Position numbers and translations under genes: made by a program | Shown here: positions 21,201 through 29,107 of the stretch, piece after piece | How positions within the stretch are numbered: position 1 is the first letter of the stretch | How the letters are laid out: every line of letters starts with the position of its first letter | Assembly: GCA_035771165.1 (NCBI GenBank) | Contig: JAWNZC010000321.1 | Coordinates: 2,951,501-3,015,500, forward strand | DNA: 64,000 nucleotides | Origin: Paragorgia papillata | Taxonomy: Eukaryota; Cnidaria; Anthozoa; Scleralcyonacea; Coralliidae | Direction: 5' to 3' | Notes under the pieces: model-generated | What the model was told of the DNA's origin: nothing | Databases searched by the model: none | What the model saw: only the letters and a program-made list of their open reading frames with translations

Positions 21201-24001
21201 TTAAAATACTTTCTCTTAAACTAGAAACTTGAAAGTTCTACCGCAAATAGTATTTTACAGTATCTTCTGTTTGATATATGTTTCAAAGTTGTGCGTTATG
21301 TATTTTAAAAACAATATTCGAAATTCTACAAGTTGTGAGAAGTCCATTATTATTACTTGACGAGCAATGGTGCGAACATTATGGACATTTTAAAAAGTTA
21401 CACACAACACAGAAACTTAAACTATACATCAAATGAAAGCTTATGAGATGCCTAACAACATACGTACACGACGTATTTCTACCATATGTAGTTTGGACGT
21501 TATTAGCAATCTTCTTCCATAAACAAATATGGCGGGATTACTATGATAATCAAAATTGTGAAACTTGGCCCTGGAGCCTCGTTTTCATGAAGCGTGACTA
21601 ATTATCGAAAAGGTCTATTGGTTGCAATGCATGTTCATTATGTAATTGGTTCATTTTGTTTCAGCTAATATGGAAAACTCACCCGTGAAGCAAAGAAGTA
21701 GCATCCTCGTAAGTTATTTTTGTTATCTTCAGTGAAAAGTTTGTTTAATATTCAGGGACTTCGAGGGGGGGGGGGGGGGGGGGGGGGGCAATTTGAGAAG
21801 GGGCCCCTAAAGTTTTTGACGTAAGAAAACATGAGGCGCAGAAAGCGTAAAGATCAGTAACACTAACTTCATCAGGGCCCCTAAATCGACCCATGTGACG
21901 TCATCAGGCCCCAAATCGATAATTTGCCCTGGGCCCCACAGTTTTTCTCGGCGGCCCTGTTAATATTACTTGGATTAGGACCTCGGGACTGGATCAAATC
22001 TTGCTGTCCGTTGTTTGGAATTGTAGGTGTTTGTTATGTAGAGGTTCTCTGAAAATAGAGAAAATAGAAAAATACACCGTCCATTGGATCAGATCTAGTT
22101 TCTGAATGGAGCTAGTTTGCCATGTGAGTAGGCCGACAATGAGAACTTGGTCTGGTTTTCAGATACTAGGAATCATTCCAGTCCTAGGAATGAGAAAAAA
22201 AAGTTCAAGACCTTTGCTCAGCACTTTCCTAGGATTTTAATGTTTCCTCACATGCATGATGCAATTTAGCACCTCTGAACGATTTGCTTGTGAATTATTA
22301 ATGGTTTGAGAATGTTTCATGATACACACTGAGTATGTAGCGCTAAGCAGTCAACTGATTGTTAGAAATTCATTTTAAACTTTGAAAATATACCTTTGGG
22401 AAAAAGACATTGCTCTTGGCAATGTAATTTTGATACGATAAGTAGTGGTTAAAATATGAGCGGCCGATCTTTATGAGCATGGACGCGAATATTTTAACTT
22501 ACTTATCAAATTCTAAGTGTACATGACGAATACTTTGTTTAAGAGTTGTAAAAAACGTTAGATAAGATCATTTTAATTAACTCAGAAAAAACTGAATTTG
22601 AGCCGCTAGTGTCTGTCTAATAACTTGTTTTATTAATCAATGTTTTAACAGTATTTACAAACACCTGATTAAACATTCATTTCTTTTGAATTTTCCTTAT
22701 GAATTATTAATGAATTTGATAAGAATAAATAAATATTAAATACCAGCGAATCAGAGATAACATTTCATATAATTATTTTGTTATAATTGTTTTGTTTGTT
22801 TGTTTGTTTGTTTGTTTGTTTGTTTGTTTGTTTGTTTGTTTTTTGTTGGGTGTTTGTTTGTTTGTTTGTTTATTTGTTTGTTTGTTTGTTTGTTTGTTTG
22901 TTTGTTGGGTTTTTTTGGTGGGGGAGGGGGATACCTTCTATCCATTTTTTAACGTGGGTAAATTCCCTCTATTCTCCCTTTGGCGCAAACTCTGTTAATT
23001 ATTACTTGGTTTGGGCTCTTTCGTTAAATAAACGCCGTAGGCAAGCTGTTACAAGATTGCATATTCAAAATACTGTCTTGTATAACTACATGTATCTTAA
23101 GTTGTGTCTGCTTTATGTTTGACGCGGACAACTAAACGAATCCTTACTAAATGTGTTTTTTATCTCTCTTGTTTTTAACATTGGTTGATAGGATACTCCA
23201 AAAAAGAGCCAGTCTGATATTAGGATGACAGAATGTTCTGATGTTCAGAACAATTTCTCTAAATATTCACATGTACGTTAAACTAGTGTGTTGTAATGTT
23301 ATAATGTTTGTTGCTGCCACTATTATTTGTTCTTGTTGTTGCTGGCGCTATTGTTGTTGCTGCAGCTGTTGTAACACTGTAAAAACTGACTGGTTGAAAT
23401 TGGTTTTGGTTATCTCAAATGCAAGTCAATTTTTATTGGTTGAAACAACCAATTATTTTTGTACCAATATTTTCGGTTGCTTTAACCAGTAAACAATTGA
23501 CCAAAAATTCATCTGAGACAACCAATTAAAAATGGTTGTTTCAACCAGTCAGTTTTTACAGTGTAGTTTTGGCTGCTTTTCATGGTTTTGGTGTTGGTGG
23601 TATTCATGTGCCGTTGGTGGAATTGCTATTGCTGCTGTTGTTATTATTGAGGTTGCTTGTGTTTCTGCTAATGCTGTTCTTCTTACTGTTACTGTTGCTG
23701 TTTCTACTCATTTTGTTATATTAACGTTTAAACTGTTGTTTATTGTAGCTTTCTGTTTGCCAGTTTGTTTATTAAAAGTATAGTATTTAATAAGTTTATA
23801 TTTTACGTTATAGCCGGAGCCAGTTTTTTGTGATATGGTCGATGAAAGTAGTGTTGATTATGTGAAGAAATTCCGAGATTTAGCAAAGAAAATGACAAAT
23901 GATTCTGAAACAGTTTCAAATTCTTATGATATTGCCGACTCTATACCGTCATCGAACAGTACAGTGAGTTTCAAAGCTCTTCTTTCTGATGCCACTTCAA
24001 A
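6192..24001 (+). CDS. CRAMP1: CRAMP1-like (Cramped) SANT-domain chromatin protein, gene span of eight identified exons
   Basis: The exons I can join are 6192-6229, 6554-6861, 12990-14639, 16189-16604, 18100-18130, 21665-21708, 23192-23272 and 23814-24001. Each junction is GT-AG and the phases agree at every join. The result is about 905 or more codons; vertebrate CRAMP1 is longer (over 1,200). Cramped is a nuclear Polycomb-group related factor in Drosophila and regulates linker histone H1 genes. The order is a basic start (MNTRSSTASRKRH), an acidic N-terminal region, the SANT/Myb domain plus adjacent conserved block in exon 3, a long Ser-rich region, the C-terminal conserved motif SSDFSLSNLFG, and a tail with YVKKFRDLAKKM. 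The end is uncertain: exon 8 either ends at a GTAAGT (24,002) or earlier at a GTGAGT (23,964), or stops at the TAA at 24,003. A further exon at 36,331 is possible. Confidence 0.85.
6554..6861 (+). CDS. CRAMP1: CRAMP1-like exon 2
   Basis: A pyrimidine-rich acceptor (TTTTTTATAG) precedes the exon and a strong donor (CAG|GTAAGA) ends it, leaving phase 1. It encodes an acidic, low-complexity region (ENDLKKAHEDL, NEHDQSFEEKDDL) and then a basic Ser/Arg-rich stretch (TTRSSSRPGKRSRTISPP) that could be a nuclear localisation signal. If exon 1 is not used, the ATG at 6,555 could start the protein. Confidence 0.75.
6862..9065. other. CRAMP1-like intron 2, 5' part, no gene seen
   Basis: Intron sequence. 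Two patches are rich in AGCTCCGGCT-type words (7,335-7,420 and 7,625-7,710). A CCTAACTCTAACCCCAAACC stretch at about 7,938-7,975 looks like degenerate telomere-type sequence. A block at about 8,000-8,085 resembles part of the palindromic repeat at 49.26-49.45 kb (GCGTAGGCAGTGTTGAAACAA). Nothing coding is supported. Confidence 0.5.
9066..9420 (+). mobile_element. 5S rRNA-derived SINE (SINE3 type)
   Basis: The head has GTTAAGCCCGGTTAGATGG, then GGGTTAGTACTTGGATGGGT and GGGAATCACC, corresponding to the box A, intermediate element and box C portion of 5S rRNA. The 5S first half is missing or replaced by GTGCACTGTCTCTCACC, so this is not a functional 5S gene. The body matches the copies at 50-352 and 19.8 kb through TCTCTCCTGTGCT and TTTTCCTCC. 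It sits in sense orientation in the CRAMP1-like intron 2 and ends near a poly-C run at 9,408-9,421. Confidence 0.85.
9862..11105. repeat. 20-bp minisatellite, about 60 units
   Basis: Units of 20 bp read as AACCCATTAATCAATCCTTC from about 9,911 to 11,090. Three units fit every 60 bases with no length slippage. Variation is almost confined to a few positions: TCAAT versus TCCAT, CCTTC versus CATTC, and ATTAA versus ATCAA. The flanks (CAATCAATCAATCACC, and TTGATCAATCATTGATTGAT) are shorter, degenerate relatives that may be the seed. It lies inside CRAMP1-like intron 2. Confidence 0.95.
11106..12504. other. CRAMP1-like intron 2, no gene seen
   Basis: AT-rich intron sequence. A block at about 11,460-11,700 shows inverted words (CCGCCCGTCAAAACATGTTTTATG against AACATGTTTTGATGGGCGGTG), about 240 bp apart, which suggests a decayed palindromic element. 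No coding evidence. Confidence 0.5.
12505..12880. repeat. 22-bp minisatellite, about 16 units
   Basis: The unit is ACTTTAGAATACCGTAGCGT plus AC (22 bp). The first eleven units are nearly perfect, with A/G variation at GAATAC/GGATAC and GTACAC/GTGCAC. After about 12,730 the array decays, with insertions such as GCATGGATACGG. It lies about 110 bp upstream of the exon 3 acceptor. Confidence 0.9.
12990..14639 (+). CDS. CRAMP1: CRAMP1-like exon 3: SANT domain and adjacent Cramped block
   Basis: This 1,650-nt exon carries the diagnostic part of the protein. A basic lead (KRLKTNRKPQKRQ) precedes a SANT/Myb-type domain (WESWAPKEKDCFFEAVLEHG through VKNKDQVRHFYYRTLNKISK), which in Cramped proteins is a chromatin or DNA-binding module. 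About 60 residues later comes the second conserved block (LTELISTGKTTVRHHGRNL, then IRAPVCRVLKKLN). Another short conserved piece follows at NITIADVYRKLGHPRKV. The rest is Ser/Pro-rich and likely disordered, with VVPSVVPSV repeats. The acceptor is TTTTTCTAG and the donor TCAG|GTAAGA. The exon enters and leaves in phase 1, and its frame is open with no disruption. Confidence 0.93.
14775..14990. repeat. Decayed palindromic repeat ends (GAGGCGAAGCCGAGG type)
   Basis: Contains GGCGAAGCCGAGG words and a short perfect hairpin (CAATTAGACAAC / GTTGTCTAATTG, about 14,957-14,987). The same style of sequence (GAGGCGAAGTCGAG and ATTCGCC..GGTGAATA) occurs at 28,990-29,095, beside another copy of the next element. 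Confidence 0.5.
14988..15667. mobile_element. MITE with TTTAGTATAAATTTAC termini
   Basis: The ends are TTTAGTATAAATTTAC (about 14,990) and its complement GTAAATTTATACTAAA (15,651-15,666). An inverted, diverged copy of the inside lies at 28,418-28,860 (shared CAACAAAACACATTTT and AAATCTTGTCGA-type blocks, CTATCAGCGGATAGAAACTC against its complement). Non-coding; inside CRAMP1-like intron 3. Confidence 0.75.
15683..16098. mobile_element. MITE with about 40-bp inverted termini
   Basis: The left end TTACACGGTGCAATTTTTCA and the following GCAACTTGTCTCGCAA are mirrored by TTGTGAGACAAGTTGC and TGAAAAATTGCACCGTGTAA at 16,058-16,096. Further internal copies of GTTACACGGTGCAA and CAACTTGTCTCGCAAC (15,895-16,050) show a partly duplicated terminus. 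Non-coding; in CRAMP1-like intron 3. Confidence 0.8.
16189..16604 (+). CDS. CRAMP1: CRAMP1-like exon 4
   Basis: Acceptor CAACTTCAG, donor GAG|GTATAC; enters in phase 1 (leftover G plus GA gives Gly) and leaves in phase 0. Encodes a mostly acidic, Ser-rich region with DEDPFKLMSPPHVQQFHPEA just before the conserved C-terminal motif of exon 5. No disruption. Confidence 0.85.
16630..18035. repeat. 18-bp minisatellite carrying AATAAA in every unit
   Basis: The unit is AATAAAGCCCTCTTTTCT (18 bp), about 75 copies, with edge units changed to AATAAGCC, AATGAGCC or AACAAAGCC. It fills nearly all of CRAMP1-like intron 4. On the sense strand most units carry a canonical polyadenylation hexamer followed by a U-rich stretch. 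On the opposite strand it reads as an open EKRALL repeat, which is a translation of the repeat and not a gene. Confidence 0.97.
18100..18130 (+). CDS. CRAMP1: CRAMP1-like exon 5 (31-nt microexon)
   Basis: Acceptor TTTTTTTTTCAG, donor G|GTAAGA. It enters in phase 0 and encodes SSDFSLSNLF with a leftover G. The DFSLSNLFG-type motif is a conserved short C-terminal element of Cramped proteins, which supports the call despite the small size. Confidence 0.8.
19276..19645. repeat. 19-bp minisatellite, about 19 units
   Basis: The unit is ACCCAAGATTGCCCACTCC (19 bp), with CCGAG, CCAGG and CTCAAG variants. Because 19 is not a multiple of 3 and the unit has no stop in any frame, several frames on both strands stay open. 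Those ORFs are by-products. Confidence 0.93.
19816..20135 (+). mobile_element. 5S rRNA-derived SINE (SINE3 type), best preserved copy
   Basis: Head: GTTAAGCCCAGTTGGACGG, GGTTAGTACTTGGATGGGTG and CCGTCTGGGAATAACCCCG, which align with the 5S rRNA internal control region. The body has TCTCTCCTGTGCTTCGAGGG and GGTTTTCCTCCCTCCG, as in the other two copies. The 3' end has GTTAAATAAATCATTACTCA and repeated ATTACTC, a simple tail as expected for a SINE. It is inserted within the 2.2-kb foldback element, so it is younger than that element. Confidence 0.88.
20683..21614. repeat. Near-perfect 0.93-kb palindrome (foldback element)
   Basis: Left arm from ACCTTTTCGATAATTA to about 21,129, right arm from about 21,170 to 21,614; arms of about 445 bp with a loop of roughly 40 bp. 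Scattered mismatches and a few short indels separate the arms. It is in CRAMP1-like intron 5, so pre-mRNA would contain a very long hairpin. An apparent 95-codon ORF at 20,789-21,076 lies entirely in the left arm and resembles nothing I know. A diverged single-arm relative is at 35,560-35,870. Confidence 0.9.
21665..21708 (+). CDS. CRAMP1: CRAMP1-like exon 6 (44 nt)
   Basis: Acceptor TTTGTTTCAG, donor CTC|GTAAGT. It completes the Gly/Ala codon in phase 1 and encodes ANMENSPVKQRSSIL, leaving phase 0. The basic SPVKQR sequence could be a phosphorylation or nuclear signal (inference). Support comes from phase and splice consensus. Confidence 0.7.
21765..21788 (+). repeat. Homopolymer run of 24 G
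   Basis: A run of 24 G in the sense strand of CRAMP1-like intron 6. Such runs can form G-quadruplexes and are error-prone in assemblies; the true length may differ. Confidence 0.9.
22793..22905 (+). repeat. (TTTG)n microsatellite
   Basis: Two (GTTT)n blocks interrupted once by TTTTTGTTGGGTG, inside CRAMP1-like intron 6. The Cys/Leu/Val/Phe-rich ORFs across it are repeat translations. Confidence 0.95.
23192..23272 (+). CDS. CRAMP1: CRAMP1-like exon 7 (81 nt)
   Basis: Acceptor TTGGTTGATAG, donor CAT|GTACGT; phase 0 in and out. Encodes DTPKKSQSDIRMTECSDVQ and NNFSKYSH. The frame is open and continues exon 6. The donor is weaker than the others (GTACGT). Confidence 0.7.
23374..23564. mobile_element. 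MITE with ACACTGTAAAAACTGACTGG termini
   Basis: The left end ACACTGTAAAAACTGACTGG and right end CCAGTCAGTTTTTACAGTGT are perfect inverted repeats (20 bp), and the inner sequence pairs partially (GGTTGAAA / TTTCAACC). About 190 bp, in CRAMP1-like intron 7. Confidence 0.85.
23814..24001 (+). CDS. CRAMP1: CRAMP1-like exon 8
   Basis: Acceptor TTACGTTATAG. Encodes PEPVFCDMVDESSVDYVKKF, then RDLAKKM and a Ser-rich part ending VSFKALLSDATS. Three readings of its end are possible: a donor at 24,002 (AA|GTAAGT, phase 2), a donor at 23,964 (ACA|GTGAGT, phase 0), or termination at the TAA at 24,003-24,005. The 23,964 donor would join in frame to the candidate exon at 36,331. Confidence 0.75.
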
Positions 24002-24451
24002 GTAAGTCATACGATACTGTGTTGTAATTATATTTTTTGTCCAACCTTCAACTGCTTACCGAGGATGACCGCTGCCGAGGCCGTCCAAACGTCGGTCAAT
24101 ATCACTACTGCCACTACCACCATCAACAACAACAACAACAGTCTTTTTCAAGACTACACTAAACTAAACGAGATACTTTCACAACAACTTTAACTACTTG
24201 TTGTCCGGTTTCGGTAATCATGATAACGAGTGCAATTAATGTTTTACATGCCCTGGTATTTGGAAACTACAGTATGTCAAAATTGCACGAACCGACATAA
24301 GCGAATGTAGTAGTTTCCAACCTTTCTATTTCCACCACAGGGAGCAGAGGAGTCAAATATGAGTTACATTTACTGAACGTCTCAACTTCGACAACTTATG
24401 AATCAATTCACAAACCTGGATGGCTGGATTTTCAACTCGTAACGGAATTAA

Positions 24452-24590
24452 CGTAAAGAAAAATTTGGGTTGATTCAGATTTCGTGAAGGCAAAACGTGT
24501 CTTCGAACCTTCGAAAACTTCAACACTTTGCTCAGATCATTTCAAGCATGAGGAATTCGGGAGAGGATATTGCGTGTTACCTGGTCAAAA
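24452..24590 (+). pseudogene. THAP-domain fragment (decayed, transposon-derived)
   Basis: In one plus-strand frame from about 24,460 the sequence reads WVDSDFVKAKRVFEPSKTST then LCSDHFKHEEFGRGY, ending in an in-frame TAA near 24,611. LCSDHF with a preceding F-x-PSK is the core of the THAP zinc finger (C2CH), here the second Cys and His. The first Cys pair and the rest of the protein are missing. THAP domains occur in P-element-type transposases and in host factors derived from them. The frame is broken, so this is a remnant. Confidence 0.55.
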
Positions 24591-24650
24591 AAACCGAACT
24601 ATCAAAAATTAAGGCCTTGATCATCTCGGGATTTGTGTATTTCCAAGTAT

Positions 24651-24890
24651 TCATGGCCAAAGACCAGAGTGTAAACACATCGCTAAACACCATTCGCTTA
24701 TTTTCACGGAATCATTTAATCTTTTCGTTAGCTTTTCCTCGACCTCTAGCCGTTCCTGTTCTTCTCTGTTGTAATTTTCCAACCAGTTTTCGTCGGCCAA
24801 AGGTTCTTCGGCATATGCTAAGCCGGAGTTTAATACCTTCCTCTCGGCTTGAATGTTCATGTTGATTTTCATCGACATTGATTTCTGCAT
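24651..24890 (-). pseudogene. Coding-like fragment, Glu/Arg-rich then ISEWC
   Basis: On the minus strand an open frame reads LADENWLENYNREEQERLEV, then EKLTKRLND, then VKISEWC. The charged helix followed by EWC resembles the region just before the Cys-rich P2X7-like intracellular domain of many invertebrate proteins, but the Cys-rich part itself is not present. It has no proper start, and it overlaps the composite element. I treat it as a remnant; the family assignment is tentative. Confidence 0.3.
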
Positions 24891-24913
24891 CCTCTATCAC
24901 ACCATATCCCCGA

Positions 24914-25562
24914 ATAAAGTTTACGCCGTGGTTATAGTTCCGACACCGGATCTTTAGGTTCGATGGCTATAGATCCGACATTGACATAACGCGTGCGAAA
25001 TACAGTTTATTCTGAACTTAGTGCTTGTCGAATCTTTTCAACAACCAGCACAAGGCGCGACATTATTTAGTCTTTTGAGTTTTGAGCAAAAGGTTAGGAA
25101 GAAAACTTAACTGGCGTGGAAAATGTATTCAACTGATGTTTCTCGTCTGAAAGATGCATTGTCGTTGATATTCTCAGTCTTTCAGTCTTTCAGTCTCTCA
25201 AATGATTAAAGTTTAAAAGATAGTTTCAATATTTAACAGAACCTAGTCTGGTTCAAAGCAGGAAACGAAATCTACAGATTGACCGACTTATGTTCAATCA
25301 CGGCCGTAAGTTCGTCAGTTCGGTAACCGCACTAATCTTCCCGTTTCTATATTTCTATAAGCGCTGCACTGTGTCAGCCTTCCCAAGTGTTTATGCTACG
25401 ATGTCTCGATGATCTAAGGCTAACTGAGTGATAATGTCGGACCCTGTGCTGTTGTTGAAAAGATCCGGCGACGAGGACTAAGTGTGAAATAAACTGTATG
25501 GCGCACGAGTTATGTCAATGTCGGATCTATAGCCATCGACTATAACCACGGTGTAAAGTTTA
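24914..25562. mobile_element. Nested MITE with about 125-bp inverted arms
   Basis: Left arm 24,914-25,047 (TAAAGTTTACGCCGTGG, then GATGGCTATAGATCCGACAT) pairs with the right arm about 25,436-25,562 (ATGTCGGATCTATAGCCATC, then CCACGGTGTAAAGTTTA). It is inserted within the composite element at 24.3-26.1 kb and shows scattered mismatches. Confidence 0.8.
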
Positions 25563-26639
25563 TGTCCGAGTCATGAGACTGATAACTGATTTCAGAATCT
25601 GATTCACTGCTAGACATGATTGCTAGACAATACTGAGAACTTTAAGAATGTGAAGTTTGTCGAGCGCCGGCCGAATCGATCGAATGATATGTAAATCAAA
25701 GCAGCTCAGATCATCGAAGCAACAATATCAAACCCTTTATACCGACTACCTTGCGTGACGTCAAAAAGACGTGCTAGACCCATGCTCCTGGTTATAAAAA
25801 GTTCCGACGGCACTGGGCCACCAAAAGCCAAATTCAACACGCCATAAAAACCGGACAATTTATCCAAATTGAACATTTTTTTCACTAAAACACTACAAAT
25901 AAAGAGTACATTCGATGAGCTGAAAATTGATTTTGGGGTTGTGGGCACTCCCACAATACTTTAGGCTGCGGTGTAATGAGTTTGCTTGAATTTTAATATA
26001 CACGAAGTATTTGCTAACTTGCCAAGCCGTACGAGTTGAAAATCCAGCCATCCAGGTTTGTGAATTGATTCATTAACTCATATTTGACTCCTCTGCCCCC
26101 TGTGTTTCCACTATCCTCCAAGCTACGTGATTTATTTGCAATTCCTCTACTTCTAGGGTAGTCGTGGGGCATGCTCATCCCAAGAAATGTTCGAACGTTT
26201 AGTTTCAATAGCATGTTTGAGAGAACAAAAAACGCAAAAAAGGACTTCTTAATGAGTCTGGTGCCGTCCACTCCGTTTTCCCTAAACATGACATTCGCAG
26301 ATAATTATATGAATATATGAAGTATATGAATATATGAAGTATAGATAATTATATGAAGTAATTTTTGTGTAATTTATATTTTTCAGAGATTAAAATGAAA
26401 ATAACTTGTCAGGACAAAGCGTCGTAGTTGGTATCCTTTTAAAGGAGTGTTGATTGTAATTGAAGTAATCTCGAGCGTCTATGTTATGTAATGCAATAAT
26501 AGAATGCTTGGCGCTCTTCTATTTTACACACGTATATAAATCTCACCGCTAGTCAAGAAGACGTCTTCGCAGCGACTTGTAACAAGCTTGTGAACAAGTC
26601 ATTACAATAGCGTTATTTAAGTTATTTTATGAAACTGCT

Positions 26640-27690
26640 ACAAGTTTGCTGTTGTCAACCTTGTAGCAACGTGTTACAAACAATTCCCAAGTTGTTGCAA
26701 CAACCTGTGGACAGTCTTGTTGATCACAATAACTTGTAACTTTTACAAACTTACCAACAACTTGTTTCAACAATCTGTGGACAGTCTTATTGATCACAAT
26801 AACTTGTAACTTGTACAAACTTACCAACAACTTGTTGCAGCAATCTGTGGACAGTTTTGTTGATCACAATAACTTGTAACTTGTACAAACTTACCAACAA
26901 CTTGTTGCAGCAATCTGTGGACAGTCTTGTTGATCACAATAACTTGTACAAACTTACCAACAACTTGTTTCAACAACCTGTGGACAGTCTTGTTGATCAC
27001 AATAACTTGTAACTTGTACAAACGTGCCAACAACTTGTTGCAACAATCTGTGGACAGTCTTGTTGATCACAATAACTTGTAACTTGTACAAACTTGCCAA
27101 CAACTTGTTGCAACAATCTGTGGACAGTCTTGTTGATCACAATAACTTGTAACTTGTACAAACTTGCCAACAACTTGTTGCAACAATCTGTGGACAGTCT
27201 TGTTGATCACAATAACTTGTAACTTGTACAAACTTACCCAACAACTTGTTGCAGCAATCTGTGGACAGTCTTGTTGATCACAATAACTTGTAACTTGTAC
27301 AAACTTACCAACAACTTGTTGCAGCAATCTGTGGACAGTCTTGTTGATCACAATAACTTGTACAAACTTACCAACAACTTGTTTCAACAACCTGTGGACA
27401 GTCTTGTTGATCACAATAACTTGTAACTTGTACAAACTTGCCAACAACTTGTTGCAACAATCTGTGGACAGTCTTGTTGATCACAATAACTTGTAACTTG
27501 TACAAACTTGCCAACAACTTGTTGCAACAATCTGTGGACAGTCTTGTTGATCACAATAACTTGTAACTTGTACAAACTTGCCAACAACTTGTTGCAACAA
27601 TCTGTGGACAGTCTTGTTGATCACAATAACTTGTAACTTGTACAAACTTACCAACAACTTGTTTCAACAATCTGTGGACAGTCCATTGGA
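26640..27690. repeat. 70-bp minisatellite with higher-order structure
   Basis: The unit is about 70 bp, with core CAACAACTTGTTGCAACAAT followed by CTGTGGACAGTCTTGTTGAT and CACAATAACTTGTAACTTGT. About 15 copies. A shorter 63-bp unit lacking one AACTTGT recurs after about 414 bp (26,891 and 27,305), together with its neighbours, so groups of six units were duplicated together. Flanks (26,570-26,640, 27,850-27,890) keep related ACAAGTTGT words, suggesting the array grew inside a MITE with such termini. Confidence 0.9.
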
Positions 27691-27913
27691 TCATGACTGG
27701 TACAAAACTATGCATAATTGTGTTTCACGAGGAATGTTTAAGAAAATCAATCAACCAATGAAAATGCAGAGCCAGGGCCGTTTCCCTACCAATTCCAAAA
27801 AGGCCCTGGAAACGAGGTTGAATGTATTCTGATATACCAGTTGGTTGATGATTTTTAACAAGACTGCTGGCAGACTTGTTACAACTTGCGCGATTTTACG
27901 TGTGTGCTGTGTT

Positions 27914-28036
27914 AAGCTGGATTTCCACTAAGAGTGAAATGTCGCCTTTTCTATTGTACAAATTAAATAATGCTTTCACAAGTCAAAAGAGAAAAGTCGA
28001 GCGGGCGACATTTTACAGCTAGTGGAAACCCAGCTT
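27914..28036. mobile_element. Small MITE (AAGCTGGATTTCCACTA termini)
   Basis: The left end AAGCTGGATTTCCACTA is matched in inverted orientation by TAGTGGAAACCCAGCTT (28,020-28,036), with internal GTCGCC / GGCGAC pairing. About 123 bp. Confidence 0.8.
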
Positions 28037-28417
28037 TGTAGGGCTCAGTTTTTCCGCATTGTTTTCGACATCATTATATCATTGTACCTAAAGTTTATAT
28101 TGTGCACTTTTCTCATTCTCAATATTTTGTGACATATACCTCGCATAGTTTGCAAAAATCTTGAGATAAGTCCTTAATCCTTTGGGTTGTGGAGAATGAT
28201 TTGCTGTTAAATTGCTGTTGTTGTCACACTATTAGGTTCATTCTACCTAAGTTCATTCCTCTATATAAAATAACATTACTACAAAGATACTTATAAAACT
28301 AAAACGAAAGAATATAACCTTTAATATTAAATATAAATGTACAGTATAATAAAAATTCAAATTAAAAGTTCTACCATTGAAACGATGTATTTTTCTCTTA
28401 CTTCTCAATATTTCTCA

Positions 28418-29107
28418 GTATAAATTTACGAGTTTCTATCACAATTTTTAAAATTTGATTGGTTATTGTAGGAGTTTATATCCGCTAATAGAAACCTTTG
28501 GCGATAGGCCAATGAAAAGCCTTCTTGTAACGAAATTCACCAATCACAAAACGCGTCAAATATGATCGATAGTGTGTCAGCGGTTGCTCTGTTTAAGCAA
28601 CAACAATGGGCGCGAAATTGCTGGAGTTGGCACAGAAGTAAATATTTACGCGAAACAATATAACATTGAACAGCTACAAAATGGCAAGAGCGTAAATTAT
28701 TTATAGTAAGAGTAAAACTGTTTATAAGTGTTCGTTCAAAACATAATAACTGCCAACAAAACACATTTTAAAATTACGCTTGTATCGACAAGATTTTGTG
28801 ATGTAAACTGGCATGCTAAAATGAATGTTTCTTTCAGAATTTGGCATATTTAACAAATGAATGAATTTAAAAACTCATGTTTATTTGTTGATTCAAATTT
28901 GCCGCTCTTGCGACCGAAGGAGAAAATTTCATGAAACGAGATATCTCGGATAGTTAGGTTCATGCGAACAACCCTTTACTTCTTTTAATTAACAATTATT
29001 CGCCGAAGGTGAGGTGAATATCGGTGAATAATAACCGAGGCGAAGTCGAGATTATTATTCACCGATATTCACTGAGCCTGAGGTGAATAATTGTTTTAGT
29101 ATAAATA
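28418..29107. mobile_element. MITE with AGTATAAATTTAC / TTTAGTATAAAT termini, inverted relative of 14,988-15,667
   Basis: Begins AGTATAAATTTACGAG and ends TTGTTTTAGTATAAAT. The interior matches the 15-kb element in inverted orientation. The right part (28,990-29,090) forms a hairpin of GGTGAATATCGGTGAATAAT type sequence with GAGGCGAAGTCGAG. Its right terminus is shared with the next element. Confidence 0.7.

Larger units (their letters stand above)
24326..26115. mobile_element. Composite transposon remnant with inverted flanking copies
   Basis: The block around 24,335-24,440 (GCAGAGGAGTCAAATATGAG and GAATCAATTCACAAACCTGG and GGCTGGATTTTCAACTCGTA) is repeated in inverted orientation at about 26,028-26,105. 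Between them lie a truncated THAP-type fragment (plus strand), an opposite-strand coding-like fragment, and a nested MITE. No intact transposase is present. This looks like a decayed DNA transposon with foldback ends. Confidence 0.6.

Noticed and set aside
22787..23122. Phe/Cys/Val/Leu-rich ORFs
   Set aside because: Translation of the (TTTG)n microsatellite.
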